Part shown: one piece after another, positions 1 through 9,293 of the stretch
How the letters are laid out: every line of letters starts with the position of its first letter
Position numbering within the stretch: position 1 is the stretch's first letter
Source: an uncultured Collinsella sp.
Lineage (GTDB): Bacteria > Actinomycetota > Coriobacteriia > Coriobacteriales > Coriobacteriaceae
NCBI GenBank assembly: GCA_900541235.1
Contig: UQIW01000001.1
Coordinates: 193,627-257,626 of the forward strand
Length of the DNA stretch: 64,000 bases
Reading direction: 5' to 3'
Notes under the pieces: generated by a model
Database searches by the model: none
What the model saw: only the letters and a program-made list of their open reading frames with translations
What the model was told of the DNA's origin: nothing
Program-made: the position numbers and the translations under genes

Positions 1-326
1 AACTGCTCCGTTGTCTCGGCATCACTCACGCTACGATAGCCGCAAACACGAACGCCACGGTAGCGAGGGCTTGCTGCCACAGCCTCCAACAGGGCACGAC
101 TCCCCTCCGGATCCCACAGGTCGCCAATCATGTCTTGGTAGCACTCGGCGCGCAGCAGCTCGCGTACGTCTAGGCCCTGCCAGTTCGTCAGCTCCGCCAT
201 ATCACCCGGCAAACGCAAATAGGACAACCACGCAAAGACCAGGCTATCCACCGCGCAGAACGGCCGTTCCTCAAACGGATCAAACGCCGTCTGGGCATAG
301 GTCAAAAAATTAGGCGAATCCGACAT
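1..326 (-). CDS. DUF2974 (Mbeg1-like) family protein, 3' part outside window
   Basis: The N-terminal 108 residues of a protein are visible; the gene runs off the left edge. The ATG has a GGGAGG ribosome site just upstream. The stretch FEERPFCAVDSLVFAWLSYL at about residues 18-37 is typical of the start of DUF2974 proteins, an alpha/beta-hydrolase-like family related to Mbeg1 whose substrates are mostly unknown. The catalytic lipase-type serine motif would lie in the missing part, so activity cannot be judged. The gene is followed on its upstream side by the lactate dehydrogenase terminator and is therefore probably its own transcription unit. Confidence 0.6.
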   Translation of the reverse strand, partial: MSDSPNFLTYAQTAFDPFEERPFCAVDSLVFAWLSYLRLPGDMAELTNWQGLDVRELLRAECYQDMIGDLWDPEGSRALLEAVAASPRYRGVRVCGYRSVSDAETTEQ

Positions 327-387
327 GGCCCTCCCATCAACTATGGTGCATTGGGGTGGTGCAAAGTAACCTGACCCCCCTCGCACT

Positions 388-424
388 AAAAAGGCGCCCG
401 GACCGTGTGGCCCGGACGCCTTTC
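388..424 (-). terminator. intrinsic terminator of ldh
   Basis: Nine-base GC-rich arms (393-401 and 412-420) form a hairpin followed on the minus strand by a T5 run. It lies about 30 bases past the lactate dehydrogenase stop. An A/T-flanked stem on both sides means it could also act weakly on the plus strand. Confidence 0.8.
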
Positions 425-454
425 ATTGTAGCCTGTTGCCCAAACGAGCCGAAT

Positions 455-1405
455 TTAGCAGGAGAAGTCGACGCTGTCGATGATGTCCTTGAGGGCCTTG
501 GCGGAGGCGGTGAGCTCATGCTGCTCGTCATCGTTCAGCGGCACGGGGACGCGGCAGACGACGCCGTCGCGGCCAACGACCGTCGGCATGGAGATGGCCA
601 GATCGGACAGGCCATACTCGCCCACCATGAGCGAGGAAACGGGCAGAACGGTCTGCTCATCACGCATAACAGCGGTGCAGATGCGCTTAACGGCCATGGC
701 GACGCCGTAGTAGGTGGCGTGCTTCTTCTCGATGATGGTGTAGGCGGAGTTCTTAACGTCCTCGGCGATACGCTTCTCGGCAGCCTCGTGCTCCAGATGA
801 CCGTGAAGCTCGCAGAAGGTGTTCAGCGGAACGCCAGCAACCTGAGCGCTGGACCAAGCGACAAACTCGGAGTCGCCGTGCTCGCCCATGACATAGGCCT
901 GGACATCGCGCGGGTCAACCTCGACGTGGGCACCAAGCATCTGCTGCAGACGGCCAGTGTCGAGCACGGTACCGGAGCCGATGACATGGCCCTCGGGCAG
1001 GCCGGACATCTTGATGGCAGCATAGGTCAGAACATCAACCGGGTTGGAGACGATTAGCAGAATGCCGTCGAAGCCGGACTTCTTAATCTCGGGGATAATG
1101 GACTTAAAGATGTTAACGTTCTTGTTGACCAGGTCCAGGCGGGTCTCACCGGGCTTCTGGGCAGCGCCAGCGGTGACGACGATCATGGCGGCGTCGGCGA
1201 CATCGGAATAATCGCCGGCGTAGATCTTCATCGGCTCGGCAAACGTCATGCCGTGCGCGATATCCAGAGCCTCACCCTCGGCGCGGTTCTTGTCCACGTC
1301 GATGAGGACCATCTCGGAGAACAGACCGCTCTGCATCAGAGCGAACGCCGAAGACGAACCGACGAAGCCGCAGCCGACAATAGCGACCTTCTTCTCGTTA
1401 ACCAT
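455..1405 (-). CDS. ldh: L-lactate dehydrogenase
   Basis: 316-residue NAD-dependent enzyme that interconverts pyruvate and L-lactate in the cytoplasm, regenerating NAD during fermentation. The dinucleotide fold shows G11-x-G13-x-x-G16. The substrate loop carries R89 in a KPGETRLDL context. D149 and R152 sit in SGTVLDTGRLQ, and the catalytic H177 in GEHGDSE, so all key residues are present. The GEHGDSEF and SGTVLDT motifs favour lactate over malate dehydrogenase. The ATG at 1405 was chosen because it has a GGGAG site 8 bases upstream and begins MVNEKKVAIVG; an in-frame extension exists but has no ribosome site. It is monocistronic, bounded by hairpins on both sides. Confidence 0.93.
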   Translation of the reverse strand: MVNEKKVAIVGCGFVGSSSAFALMQSGLFSEMVLIDVDKNRAEGEALDIAHGMTFAEPMKIYAGDYSDVADAAMIVVTAGAAQKPGETRLDLVNKNVNIFKSIIPEIKKSGFDGILLIVSNPVDVLTYAAIKMSGLPEGHVIGSGTVLDTGRLQQMLGAHVEVDPRDVQAYVMGEHGDSEFVAWSSAQVAGVPLNTFCELHGHLEHEAAEKRIAEDVKNSAYTIIEKKHATYYGVAMAVKRICTAVMRDEQTVLPVSSLMVGEYGLSDLAISMPTVVGRDGVVCRVPVPLNDDEQHELTASAKALKDIIDSVDFSC

Positions 1406-1431
1406 TAGAAACTCCCATCTCTCTCCACAAA

Positions 1432-1462
1432 CAAGCCGCCCGGGAACGACCCGAGCGGCTTG
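1432..1462 (-). terminator. hairpin between aminotransferase and ldh
   Basis: A 13-bp GC-rich stem with a 5-base loop is followed on the minus strand by a short T-rich stretch (TTTG). It lies 145 bases past the aminotransferase stop and only 27 bases before the ldh start. It may terminate upstream transcription or act as a structured ldh leader. Confidence 0.5.
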
Positions 1463-1606
1463 CCGTAATCCCAATACATCCAATCGGGACTTTGATTATG
1501 CTCCTATTCGCAGCCAAAAATCGACCGTTTACCGAAATTGTTTGCAGAATTCGTAAAATAACTGCACGAAATCGGTTTCGAGCTATTGACGAGTCGAAAT
1601 AGGTTT

Positions 1607-2770
1607 CTAATACAGGCCCGCCTCGCGAATGGCCTCGACAGCCAAAGCGATCTGATCGGGCGGCAGGACCAGCGCCATGCGCACGTGCCCCTCGCCCGAA
1701 GGGCCAAAGCTCGCGCCCGGCGTCACCACAACGCCGGCCTTCTCCATAAGCTCCTCGCAAAACGCCATGGAATCGGTGCGGCCACCGGGAAGCTTGGCCC
1801 ACACAAACATAGAGCCATGCGCGTTGGGGCGCTCCCAGCCCAAGCCCTCAAGACCGTCGCACAGGGCATCGCGGCGCTCCTGGTACTTCAGACGCTGCGC
1901 CTCGACCTCATCGCGCGGACCGTTCAGGCAGGCGATGGCGGCCTTCTGGATCGGGAAGAACATGCCAAAGTCGATCTGGCCGCGCAGCTTGGCAAAGGCC
2001 GAGACCACATCCTCGCGACCGACCAAAAAGCCGATGCGGGCACCGGTGACGTTAAACGACTTGGAGAGCGAGAAGAACTCCACGCCCACCTCAAGCGCAC
2101 CGGGATACTGCAAGAAGCTGCCGCCCGGCTCGCCGTCGAACACGATGTCGGAGTATGCGTTGTCATGGACGATCAGCAGGTCGTGCTCGCGGGCGAAAGC
2201 GATGATCTCCTCGTAGACCTCGGGCGTGCCCACCGAGCCCACCGGGTTGGCGGGCAGCGACACGATCATATACTTGGCACGATCGGCCACCTCGGGATCG
2301 ATACCCGCCACATAGGGCAGGTAATTATGCTCGGCAACCAGCGGATAGTATTCGAGCTTGGCATCGGCGATCTTGGCACCCGCCTCAAAGACCGGGTAGC
2401 ACGGATCGGGAACCAAAATAGTGTCGCCCGGATCGAGCAGGGCCAGGCCCAAATGGCCCACGCCCTCCTGCGTGCCGTTGCACGACTGCACCATGGACGG
2501 CGTGATGCCCGAAACGCCAAAGCGACGCTCATAGTAATCGCACACGGCTTGCTTGAGTTCGGGCAGGTCGCGCAGGGCATACTTCCACATCTCGGGATCT
2601 TGGGCTGCCTGCGTGAGCGCCTCGACCACGTGGTCGTACGGCTTAAAGTCGGGCGTGCCCACGCTCATGTTGTAAATGGTCTTGCCCTGAGCCTTCAGCG
2701 CGAGAAGCTTGTTGTTGAGCGAGGCGAAGACCTCCGCGCCAAAGCGGTCGAGACGCTGCGATGCCTGCAT
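1607..2770 (-). CDS. PLP-dependent class I/II aminotransferase
   Basis: 387-residue fold-type I aminotransferase. The PLP lysine lies in SLSKSFNVTGARIGFLVG (around residue 230). NPVGSVG matches the NPTG-like substrate motif, VHDNAYSDIVFDG gives the PLP-contacting Asp and Tyr, and the C-terminal GHVRMALVL carries the carboxylate-binding Arg. The overall pattern is that of the LL-diaminopimelate/aspartate/alanine aminotransferase subgroup, but substrate cannot be assigned from the sequence. The ATG at 2770 follows AAAGGTGG and starts MQASQRLDRFG; the 30-residue upstream extension lacks a ribosome site. It is close to ldh and nadE but each has its own signals. DapL and AlaA-type transaminases are the likeliest exact identities. 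Confidence 0.85.
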   Translation of the reverse strand: MQASQRLDRFGAEVFASLNNKLLALKAQGKTIYNMSVGTPDFKPYDHVVEALTQAAQDPEMWKYALRDLPELKQAVCDYYERRFGVSGITPSMVQSCNGTQEGVGHLGLALLDPGDTILVPDPCYPVFEAGAKIADAKLEYYPLVAEHNYLPYVAGIDPEVADRAKYMIVSLPANPVGSVGTPEVYEEIIAFAREHDLLIVHDNAYSDIVFDGEPGGSFLQYPGALEVGVEFFSLSKSFNVTGARIGFLVGREDVVSAFAKLRGQIDFGMFFPIQKAAIACLNGPRDEVEAQRLKYQERRDALCDGLEGLGWERPNAHGSMFVWAKLPGGRTDSMAFCEELMEKAGVVVTPGASFGPSGEGHVRMALVLPPDQIALAVEAIREAGLY

Positions 2771-2888
2771 GGTGCCACCTTTCGATATGAAAAACGCGGC
2801 GCTCCGACAAGAGCGCCGCGCGATACGGGCCATCAGATTGCAAAAGTGTAACGCTTGCAACCCCCGTATTGGTTCAATTTAGCCAACC

Positions 2889-4889
2889 TTAGTCAACTGG
2901 ATTGAGCGCGTCGATCTGCGCAAGCCACAGACGCGAGCTGGCGTCACTCGGCATACGCCAATCGCCGCGCGGACTGAGCGTCACCGAGCCCACCTTGGGA
3001 CCATCGGGCAGGCAGCTGCGCTTAAACTGCTGGGCAAAGAAGCGACGGTAGAACGTACGTAGCCACGTGTGGACGGTCTTGGCGTCGTAGACGCCCTCGA
3101 AGCTCTTGAGCGCCATGCGGTAGATCTTGCCCGGCTCAAAGCCAAAACGCAGCAGGTAATAGAGGAAGTAGTCGTGCAGCTCGTACGGGCCCACCAAATC
3201 CTCGGTCTTCTGCGCAATCTCGCCGTCGCCCGTGGGCGGCAGAAGCTCGGGAGATACCGGCGTATCGAGGATGTCGAGCAAGACCTCGGCAATACTCCCG
3301 CCAAAGACATCAGCCGCATAGCGCACCAAGTGACGCACGAGCGTCTTGGGCACGCTCGCGTTGACGGCGTACATGCTCATGTGGTCGCCGTTATAGGTAG
3401 CCCAGCCGAGCGCCAGCTCCGACAGGTCGCCCGTGCCGATGACAAAGCCGCCAGCCTGGTTGGCCAAATCCATCAGAATCTGCGTACGCTCGCGGGCCTG
3501 GCTGTTCTCGTAGGTCACGTCCTGCACGGTCTGATCGTGCTCAATGTCCTTAAAGTGCTGCTCCACGGCCGCGTGGATCGAAACCTCGCGGAAGCTCACG
3601 CCCAGGTCGCGGGCAAGCGACTCGGCATTGGACTTGGTGCGATGCGTCGTGCCAAAACCTGGCATGGAGACCGCCGTGATACCCGTGCGCGGCAGCCCCA
3701 GTGCATCGAAGGCGCGAACTGTCACGAGCAGTGCCAGCGTGGAGTCCAAGCCACCCGAAAGGCCGATGACCGCAGCCTTGGTACCCGTATGGGCAAGGCG
3801 GGTCTTGAGGCCCGCAGTCTGCAGATTGAGGATCGTCTCGCAACGCTCGGCCAGGTCGCCATGGTCAGCCGGCACAAAGGGCGCGCGGGGGAAGACACGG
3901 TAAATGTCGAGTGCATCGCGCAGGACAGGCTCGTCTGCCAGCACGCCCTCAAACGAAAATTCAACGGTTGTGGCCTCCGGCGCATCGTCCGCGCGCGTCC
4001 ACGTCGTCGAGCGACGGCGCTCGGCAACCAGACGGTCGAGGTCAACATCGGCAACCGCCATATCGCAGGTAAGGAGCTTCGTCGCCGCCAGCTTAGAGCC
4101 GTTTTCGTAGACGAGGTTCTCGCCCGCAAAGACCATATCGGTCGTGGACTCGCCCTCGCTCGCGTCCGCATAGGCATAGGCACAGTACAGGCGCGCGCTT
4201 TGATTAGAGATAAGGCTGCGGCGGTAATCTGCCTTACCGATAATCTCGTCCGAGGCCGACGGGTTGAGAATCACCGTCGCGCCGGCAAGCGCCATCTCGG
4301 TCGAAGGAGGCGCCGGCACCCACAGGTCCTCACAGACCTCAACGCCCAGCACCAGGTCCTCGGCTCCCTCATCACAGCAGCGGTAGATAAGCCCCGAGCC
4401 CAGCGGGACCGGACCCTGACCGGCAAATTCAACCCACACGGGATCCGCAGGCGCCGGAGCAAACCAACGGCGCTCATAGAACTCGCCATAGTTGGGCAAA
4501 TACTTCTTGGCCGTGAGGCCCAAAAGCTCGCCCGCGCAGCACACGGCGGCGCAGTTGTAGATATTCTCGGCAACCGCAACGGGAAGACCGACGGTAAAGA
4601 CAATCGGCAGCTCGCGGGTTTCATCGAGAATATGTGCCAGTGCAGTCTCGCAAGCATGCAGCAATGTGCGGTTATGGAACAGATCGGCCGCGGTATAGCC
4701 AGTCAGATTAAGCTCGGGCAACACCAACGCACGAACGCCATGCCCGGCAGCTTCGCGAACAGCCGCCAGCGCAACCTCGGCATTGCCCTCGACATCGGCA
4801 ACGCGAATCCGCGGCGACGCCGCCGCCACACGCAAAAAGCCATCGTTCTTATTAGCCGAAACGCAGCATTGCCTTGTTGATCTGGACAC
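2889..4889 (-). CDS. nadE: glutamine-dependent NAD(+) synthetase
   Basis: 666-residue two-domain enzyme making NAD from deamido-NAD, ATP and glutamine in the cytoplasm, the last step of NAD synthesis. Residues about 18-290 are a nitrilase-type glutaminase with E59, a lysine in AKKYLPNYGEF (128/129) and nucleophile C186 in VEVCEDLW. The C-terminal half has the PP-loop GLSGGLDSTLALLV that binds ATP and adenylates the substrate. Length fits the long bacterial NadE form, which uses glutamine rather than ammonia. The start is a GTG after AGAAGGGG; no in-frame ATG is available upstream of the domain. A leader region of about 200 bases separates it from the AT-rich island. Confidence 0.93.
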   Translation of the reverse strand: MSRSTRQCCVSANKNDGFLRVAAASPRIRVADVEGNAEVALAAVREAAGHGVRALVLPELNLTGYTAADLFHNRTLLHACETALAHILDETRELPIVFTVGLPVAVAENIYNCAAVCCAGELLGLTAKKYLPNYGEFYERRWFAPAPADPVWVEFAGQGPVPLGSGLIYRCCDEGAEDLVLGVEVCEDLWVPAPPSTEMALAGATVILNPSASDEIIGKADYRRSLISNQSARLYCAYAYADASEGESTTDMVFAGENLVYENGSKLAATKLLTCDMAVADVDLDRLVAERRRSTTWTRADDAPEATTVEFSFEGVLADEPVLRDALDIYRVFPRAPFVPADHGDLAERCETILNLQTAGLKTRLAHTGTKAAVIGLSGGLDSTLALLVTVRAFDALGLPRTGITAVSMPGFGTTHRTKSNAESLARDLGVSFREVSIHAAVEQHFKDIEHDQTVQDVTYENSQARERTQILMDLANQAGGFVIGTGDLSELALGWATYNGDHMSMYAVNASVPKTLVRHLVRYAADVFGGSIAEVLLDILDTPVSPELLPPTGDGEIAQKTEDLVGPYELHDYFLYYLLRFGFEPGKIYRMALKSFEGVYDAKTVHTWLRTFYRRFFAQQFKRSCLPDGPKVGSVTLSPRGDWRMPSDASSRLWLAQIDALNPVD

Positions 4890-5019
4890 TGGAGGCCCCT
4901 TCTACCCTGAGATTCAGTCTAACGGACGTTCACATATCTCTAACTAGCCAAAGCAACCTCCCAGTTTACTGAGAGGCCAACCTGTGCTAAGAGCATGTAT
5001 TTCAATAATATCTTTAATT

Positions 5020-5053
5020 AAAAAGGAGAAATCGATAATCGACTTCTCCTTTA
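5020..5053 (-). terminator. terminator of the radical SAM peptide cassette
   Basis: AAAGGAGAA and TTCTCCTTT arms (plus an inner TCGAT/ATCGA pairing) form a hairpin followed on the minus strand by T5. It lies 24 bases past the stop of the 36-residue peptide gene and closes the AT-rich operon. Confidence 0.8.
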
Positions 5054-5076
5054 AGCGAGGCGAGTAAATTTCGAAA

Positions 5077-5187
5077 CTAATGGCAGAATTTATCCATGTA
5101 GTCCTCAAAGTCGAACACTTCCACCACGACGCCCTCTTCCTGAAACTCTTTCAGTTGCTCCAAGAGATCTTTGTTAATAACGTCCAT
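5077..5187 (-). CDS. 36-residue acidic peptide, putative RiPP precursor
   Basis: A 36-codon reading frame beginning MDVINKDLLEQLKEFQEE, with a strong GAGGAGG ribosome site 6 bases before its ATG. It is followed by a terminator, so it is almost certainly translated. It starts 13 bases after the stop of a cobalamin-binding radical SAM gene. The first half is an amphipathic, Glu/Leu-rich helix typical of a leader peptide. The second half is Val/Phe/Asp-rich (V20-V22, F25, F27, Y30) and ends in F34-C35-H36. Size, position and composition fit a ribosomally made, post-translationally modified peptide precursor, with the C-terminal aromatic/Cys segment as the possible core. No homologue is recognised. 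It could instead be a small structural or regulatory protein, but the context argues against that. Confidence 0.7.
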   Translation of the reverse strand: MDVINKDLLEQLKEFQEEGVVVEVFDFEDYMDKFCH

Positions 5188-5200
5188 GCAGAAACCTCCT

Positions 5201-7523
5201 CTATCTAATCAATTGTAGTATATCTGCTTTCATGCAATTATCAACCAACTTGTTTAATTGCTCCTCGTTTGCCGATAGTCCCTCTTTTTTCAAAATGTCG
5301 CGCACCTCGTTCTTAGTAATCGGCTTTTCAAACAACGAAAGCAAAGCGAACGAAAAATCATTAACCGCACACATTCTATGGGTGGCACAACTCAGCAGTA
5401 CTCTTAACCCCTCTTTTGAGCGTCCGACTTCTTTCACAAACGAACTTTTAACCAATTGAAAACCATTATCGTGCATTACATAATCGGCATCGATATTTGT
5501 ATTCAGCAATCCATAATGCAACAGTTCTTCTATCGCCCTTGTCAGCTCGAGATCGCCCTGATCAAGGATAAGAGAAATGCTACAATCGGCCTCCAATAAA
5601 CGGGCCAACTTAAGGTATACCAACTGGGAAACAGCATAGACATGATGGTATTCAGAATTATAGAAGTAGGCAAATGGCTCAACGAGCACGACAGAGGTCT
5701 TGGAATCCAGCCAGATTCGATCAGCTGGATTTAGACTAGTCAGCCGTCGCTTTACTTTGGTCAAATGTCCCTTATACCTGACAGCGTGAATAGAATCTAG
5801 GATCCAGGTCACCTCTGAAATATGAAGCCGCTGGGGCAAGTCAATTGTGTCGCTACCGTTTATGACTTCTTGCATATAAAAATCAATATGATGCTCATCA
5901 GATAAGGATTTTGCTTCATTTAAAGTTAAACCAGTGCCTGAAACATAATCCACTTCGAGGCGCAAATCCTCATATTGGGACTTCGGCATTACAGAGACAC
6001 CATACTTATCGGGATGATTCCAAACATCCGACCCCATAACGAGACCAAAATTCGTAAATCCTCTCGTGGAATATGGAACACCACATACCTGTTTTGAATA
6101 ATTCAAAACATTCTCTGTATAAGCTAAGGTGTTCAGAGCCTCTTCTTTAGTTTCGGTCGGAAAGCCAATCATAAAGAATAGATGAACAGGAATACCCGCA
6201 TTGAGACAATCATGGATATTGCGATCAATCCAATCAACTCTCGTGTTCTTCTTCATTAGATCAAGAACTCTTTGGTTGTATGACTCGAGGCCAAACTGAA
6301 TCTGCCTACATCCACTTTGGTATATCTTGTTGAAAACGTCTGTACTTAGGGTTGGAGAGAACCTCGTTTCTCCATGCCAGAAAAACGTTTTTCCCGATGC
6401 GTTTATTTCATCCGCGAGTTGCTCCATTCTTTTGCCTTCGAATGTTTCATCCACAAAAGAGAAAACTCTCGTGCCGTATTTTTCATTTAACCGACACATT
6501 ATTTCAAATACTCTCGATATAGGCATCTTTCGGTAACAACCACCGGTAGCACCGGGAATGGTGCAGAAGGCGCAATGATTAAAACACTGCCTAGAAGAAT
6601 AAACCGGCAATATTAACTCAGGCATGAAGTATTTAGAAAGGGCGAAGCCATCGAAATCGGGAACTGTATCGTTGATAAATGTTTGCTCAATCCGATGGTT
6701 TTTATATATCTTTCCACCTTTAGCATGGCAAAGGTTTGGAACACAGTCGAGATTGTCATCACCAGAGTCAAGAGCCTCAAGAAGACGTGCAAGCGGCTCT
6801 TCGCCGTCATACATCATTATCGAATCAATGTATTCAAAAAAGGGATGCCATTCTTTCATGCAGTCATCTGCTAAACGAGTAATGTAATTGCCGCCCAATG
6901 AGACGTGTTTAACAGATGGACATTCTTCTTTAATCAGTTTCGCTAACGTAACTGCAGAAATCAATTGGAAACAGCCGCTCACCGAAATCCCAATAAACTC
7001 GATTTTTTCCCTCTGAATACGCTTAAGAAAGGCAGTTTCATAGAAGGAAATAAACGGATTATGCAAGGTATCCGCAAGCGATTTCATTATTTCTGGTGTC
7101 GAATAATAATCATAGGGCAGATCTATGGAGTTGAACGTGTATTTAACTCCATATGAGACGTGATTTATGATATAGAGTGCATTTCTAAAAATGTTTTCAG
7201 CATATTGTCTTTCTTTTAGATTAAAGTATCTCTTCGATCTGAAAATATCTTTTGCCTCGTCAACATTAAGTGCTGACTTTTGTATCAACTCGATTGTTAA
7301 TTGAACATTCGAACTAAACGAATCCTTTGATTCCCGATACCTTTTACAGCACTCTTCGACATGTCTAAAAGATAGGAGGTCATCGTAAAATTCCACGTTT
7401 AAGTCAACGATATCAACTTTATATTGTTCAACCTCTAGAAGATATGACTTCAAAACAGGCAAGGCAAGATACGGCCCCACTGGACTCCATCCTGGGGGGA
7501 AATACTAAAAGCGTTTTAGGCAT
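5201..7523 (-). CDS. B12-binding radical SAM protein, frameshifted near its 5' end
   Basis: Reads as a 773-residue cobalamin-dependent radical SAM enzyme if one C is removed from a C6 run (plus-strand 7494-7499). The ATG at 7523 begins MPKTLLVFPP; after the shift the frame continues GWSPVGPYLALPVLKSYL, the classic start of a B12-binding domain. As sequenced, only a GTG-started 759-residue frame from 7480 remains open. The radical SAM cluster motif CxxxCxxC is intact (C313, C317, C320 in SRQCFNHCAFC). Downstream are TIM-barrel motifs (FFWHGETRFSP, IQFGLESYNQRVL, FMIGFPTET). The last 230 residues look like two winged-helix-like segments that could bind a peptide leader. Such enzymes usually methylate or rearrange unactivated carbons. 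Its neighbours are an exporter upstream and a 36-residue peptide downstream. Confidence 0.75.
7494..7499 (-). other. C6 homopolymer frameshift site in the radical SAM gene
   Basis: Six C in a row on the coding strand break the frame after residue 10; five C would restore a continuous B12-binding domain. It could be a sequencing error, a true mutation or a phase-variable tract. Confidence 0.7.
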
Positions 7524-7530
7524 ATCAACG

Positions 7531-8715
7531 TCACATCTTTCGCAAATAATTCAATTGAAACACAACTACCATCATAATTGAAAATACACCAAGTCCTGTA
7601 ACGAGAATTGAGAACATCGCGATGCTCGTGAACAGCGAAACAAGGAGTGTTGAAATAACAACAGCAACCGATTGCAAAGACTCCCTAATTGAAAACAGGC
7701 TTATCGATTCAGATTCGTCTCTCGCCAAATCCTGCAGCGATGTTATGAGAAGCACATCTTGAATGGCGTTTCCGGCACCGACGATAAAAAGGAAAATAAA
7801 CGATATCCCAGACGCATAGCGATAGCCAAACGCCAGATACGCACCGAGCGCAAGATACGTCACAAAACAATATGATTTAACGCAATCGGAACCACTAATT
7901 AAACGACCATATATTGTATTTCCGAACAACAGTCCGATTGTAAGACTACTCTGAAGGAATCCGTATTGTATCGATGACGAGTCAAATTGCAATTGCGCAA
8001 TAGCTGGCAAAAGAGAATTCAGAGAGCCGAATGCCACGCCACTAGAAATATCGATTAATAGGAAACCAATTGCCAAGTGCTTCGCGCTAAGATCACTAAA
8101 TGCAGTCCTGTTTTTTTCATTTTTGCTTATCCCCTCTTTATCATTAACCTCGATAACCGACGGAACATCTCGCAGCAACCAGAACGACGCGGCAAAAGAA
8201 AGCGCGTCTAATGCAAGAACAGCCTCCGCCCCAAATTGAGCGACAACAAAACCGCCGGCAACTGGCCCCAGAACCATCATCAAATTCTGCAGAAACCCAA
8301 ACGAATTATTAATTACGTCGCGATTGATACTATTCGTATTGGCTCTTAACAACGAGTAAAAGCAGGGCATTTCAACCGTTCGGCAAAGCGATACCGCGCA
8401 CGTAATAGCAAACATACTCCATTTACTATCAACAAAAATATAGCAAACGAATAATCCCGCGCAAATTAAGTCTGCCAATCTCATGGCCTGCAGTGTCCCG
8501 ATACCCATCTTCTGAGGCAGCTGCGCGAGCGCAACTGAAAACAGAGAGGGGGCAAATCTACAGCAGACCATCAAAGCAGTTGCAGAAACATCGTGAGTTA
8601 CCTCGTAAATCAGCATTGGCAAAGCAATATTCGCACACCAATTGCCTATTTCGCTTATCCCTCTAGCAATATATAGGACCCGAACCGGACGGCTAGCTCT
8701 CAATACCGTGAACAT
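7531..8715 (-). CDS. MFS transporter, likely peptide/drug exporter
   Basis: About 394-residue protein with roughly 12 hydrophobic segments and an N-terminal RGISEIGNWCANIALPMLIY stretch typical of the EntS/MefA-like MFS_3 exporters. It is expected in the cytoplasmic membrane, exporting a small molecule by proton antiport. It overlaps the upstream DUF2087 gene by 23 bases and ends 7 bases before the start of the radical SAM gene, so the three are translationally linked. The start could be the ATG at 8715 or the GTG directly before it; GAGG lies upstream of both. Base composition is clearly AT-richer than flanking housekeeping genes. In this context export of the modified peptide, or self-protection, is the simplest role, but it is inferred only from position. 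Confidence 0.8.
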   Translation of the reverse strand: MFTVLRASRPVRVLYIARGISEIGNWCANIALPMLIYEVTHDVSATALMVCCRFAPSLFSVALAQLPQKMGIGTLQAMRLADLICAGLFVCYIFVDSKWSMFAITCAVSLCRTVEMPCFYSLLRANTNSINRDVINNSFGFLQNLMMVLGPVAGGFVVAQFGAEAVLALDALSFAASFWLLRDVPSVIEVNDKEGISKNEKNRTAFSDLSAKHLAIGFLLIDISSGVAFGSLNSLLPAIAQLQFDSSSIQYGFLQSSLTIGLLFGNTIYGRLISGSDCVKSYCFVTYLALGAYLAFGYRYASGISFIFLFIVGAGNAIQDVLLITSLQDLARDESESISLFSIRESLQSVAVVISTLLVSLFTSIAMFSILVTGLGVFSIMMVVVFQLNYLRKM

Positions 8716-8974
8716 CACGATTAACCTCGTATTTCAGGCCTCGCTCATCCCTTAATAGGAATCCATAATCAACCAAGTACCGCCTCAACACGGCATAATC
8801 AGGATAGAGCTGTGACAGCACACGATTAACCTGAAGCTCCGTATAACTTGTATTTAATTCAAAGAAAGAGACGGTCCATAGCAGCATGATTCTTTTATAG
8901 CTTTCCTTTTTTGGAATTGAAACCAGCTCGCCATTCTTGAGAAATCGTTTTTTAAAGTCTATTAGCTCATCCAT
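8693..8974 (-). CDS. DUF2087 domain protein, probable regulator
   Basis: 93-residue protein matching DUF2087 across most of its length: IPKKESYKRIMLLWTVSFFE, then YTELQVNRVLSQLYPDYAVL, then RRYLVDYGFLLRD. The domain is a small winged-helix-like fold usually found alone or attached to transcription regulators. The start ATG follows GGAGG. It is the first gene of the AT-rich minus-strand operon and overlaps the MFS gene. A role in controlling the cassette is likely but not shown. Confidence 0.75.
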   Translation of the reverse strand: MDELIDFKKRFLKNGELVSIPKKESYKRIMLLWTVSFFELNTSYTELQVNRVLSQLYPDYAVLRRYLVDYGFLLRDERGLKYEVNRDVHGIES

Positions 8975-9053
8975 TCACATCCTCCATTTCATACGCATCT
9001 AATACTAAAAATGCATACGCTTTAGGTCATCGCATTCGACTTCTATATTCGAA

Positions 9054-9293
9054 CTAAACTCGAACTAATCTAAATGATTTGCTCAAACACTCTTCGAAAG
9101 CTCGTTTTTCACTCTGAGTAAAATGCCCTTCCCAGTCAGTCCACGAACAGGAAGGCAACTCACAACGAGCGGAGTCGAAGCCCTCTGCCGTCGGTCGTTC
9201 AAAATGCGCGATAACCTTTTCGATATCCCCATCTGTTATCAGGTCAGAATGAACGACCTCGGTACCGTCTTCGAATGTCATATACGGGTACAT
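9054..9293 (-). CDS. conserved-looking hypothetical protein, 79 residues
   Basis: Small soluble protein starting MYPYMTFEDGTEVVHSDL, with HFERPTAEGFDSARCELPS in the middle. I have seen similarly patterned small proteins unannotated in Firmicutes and Actinobacteria, but recognise no function. The ATG at 9293 has GAGGTGG 8 bases upstream and is preferred to a TTG/ATG pair 14 codons earlier, which has no site. It lies 80 bases upstream of the DUF2087 gene in the same orientation and shares the lower GC of the island, so it may be part of the same acquired block or its own unit. Confidence 0.6.
   Translation of the reverse strand: MYPYMTFEDGTEVVHSDLITDGDIEKVIAHFERPTAEGFDSARCELPSCSWTDWEGHFTQSEKRAFEECLSKSFRLVRV

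Noticed and set aside
1564..1583. inverted repeat CGAAA-CCGA-TTTCG upstream of ldh as a Rex site
   Set aside because: It does not match the Rex consensus (TTGTGA-like arms with longer spacing) and no promoter is clear beside it.
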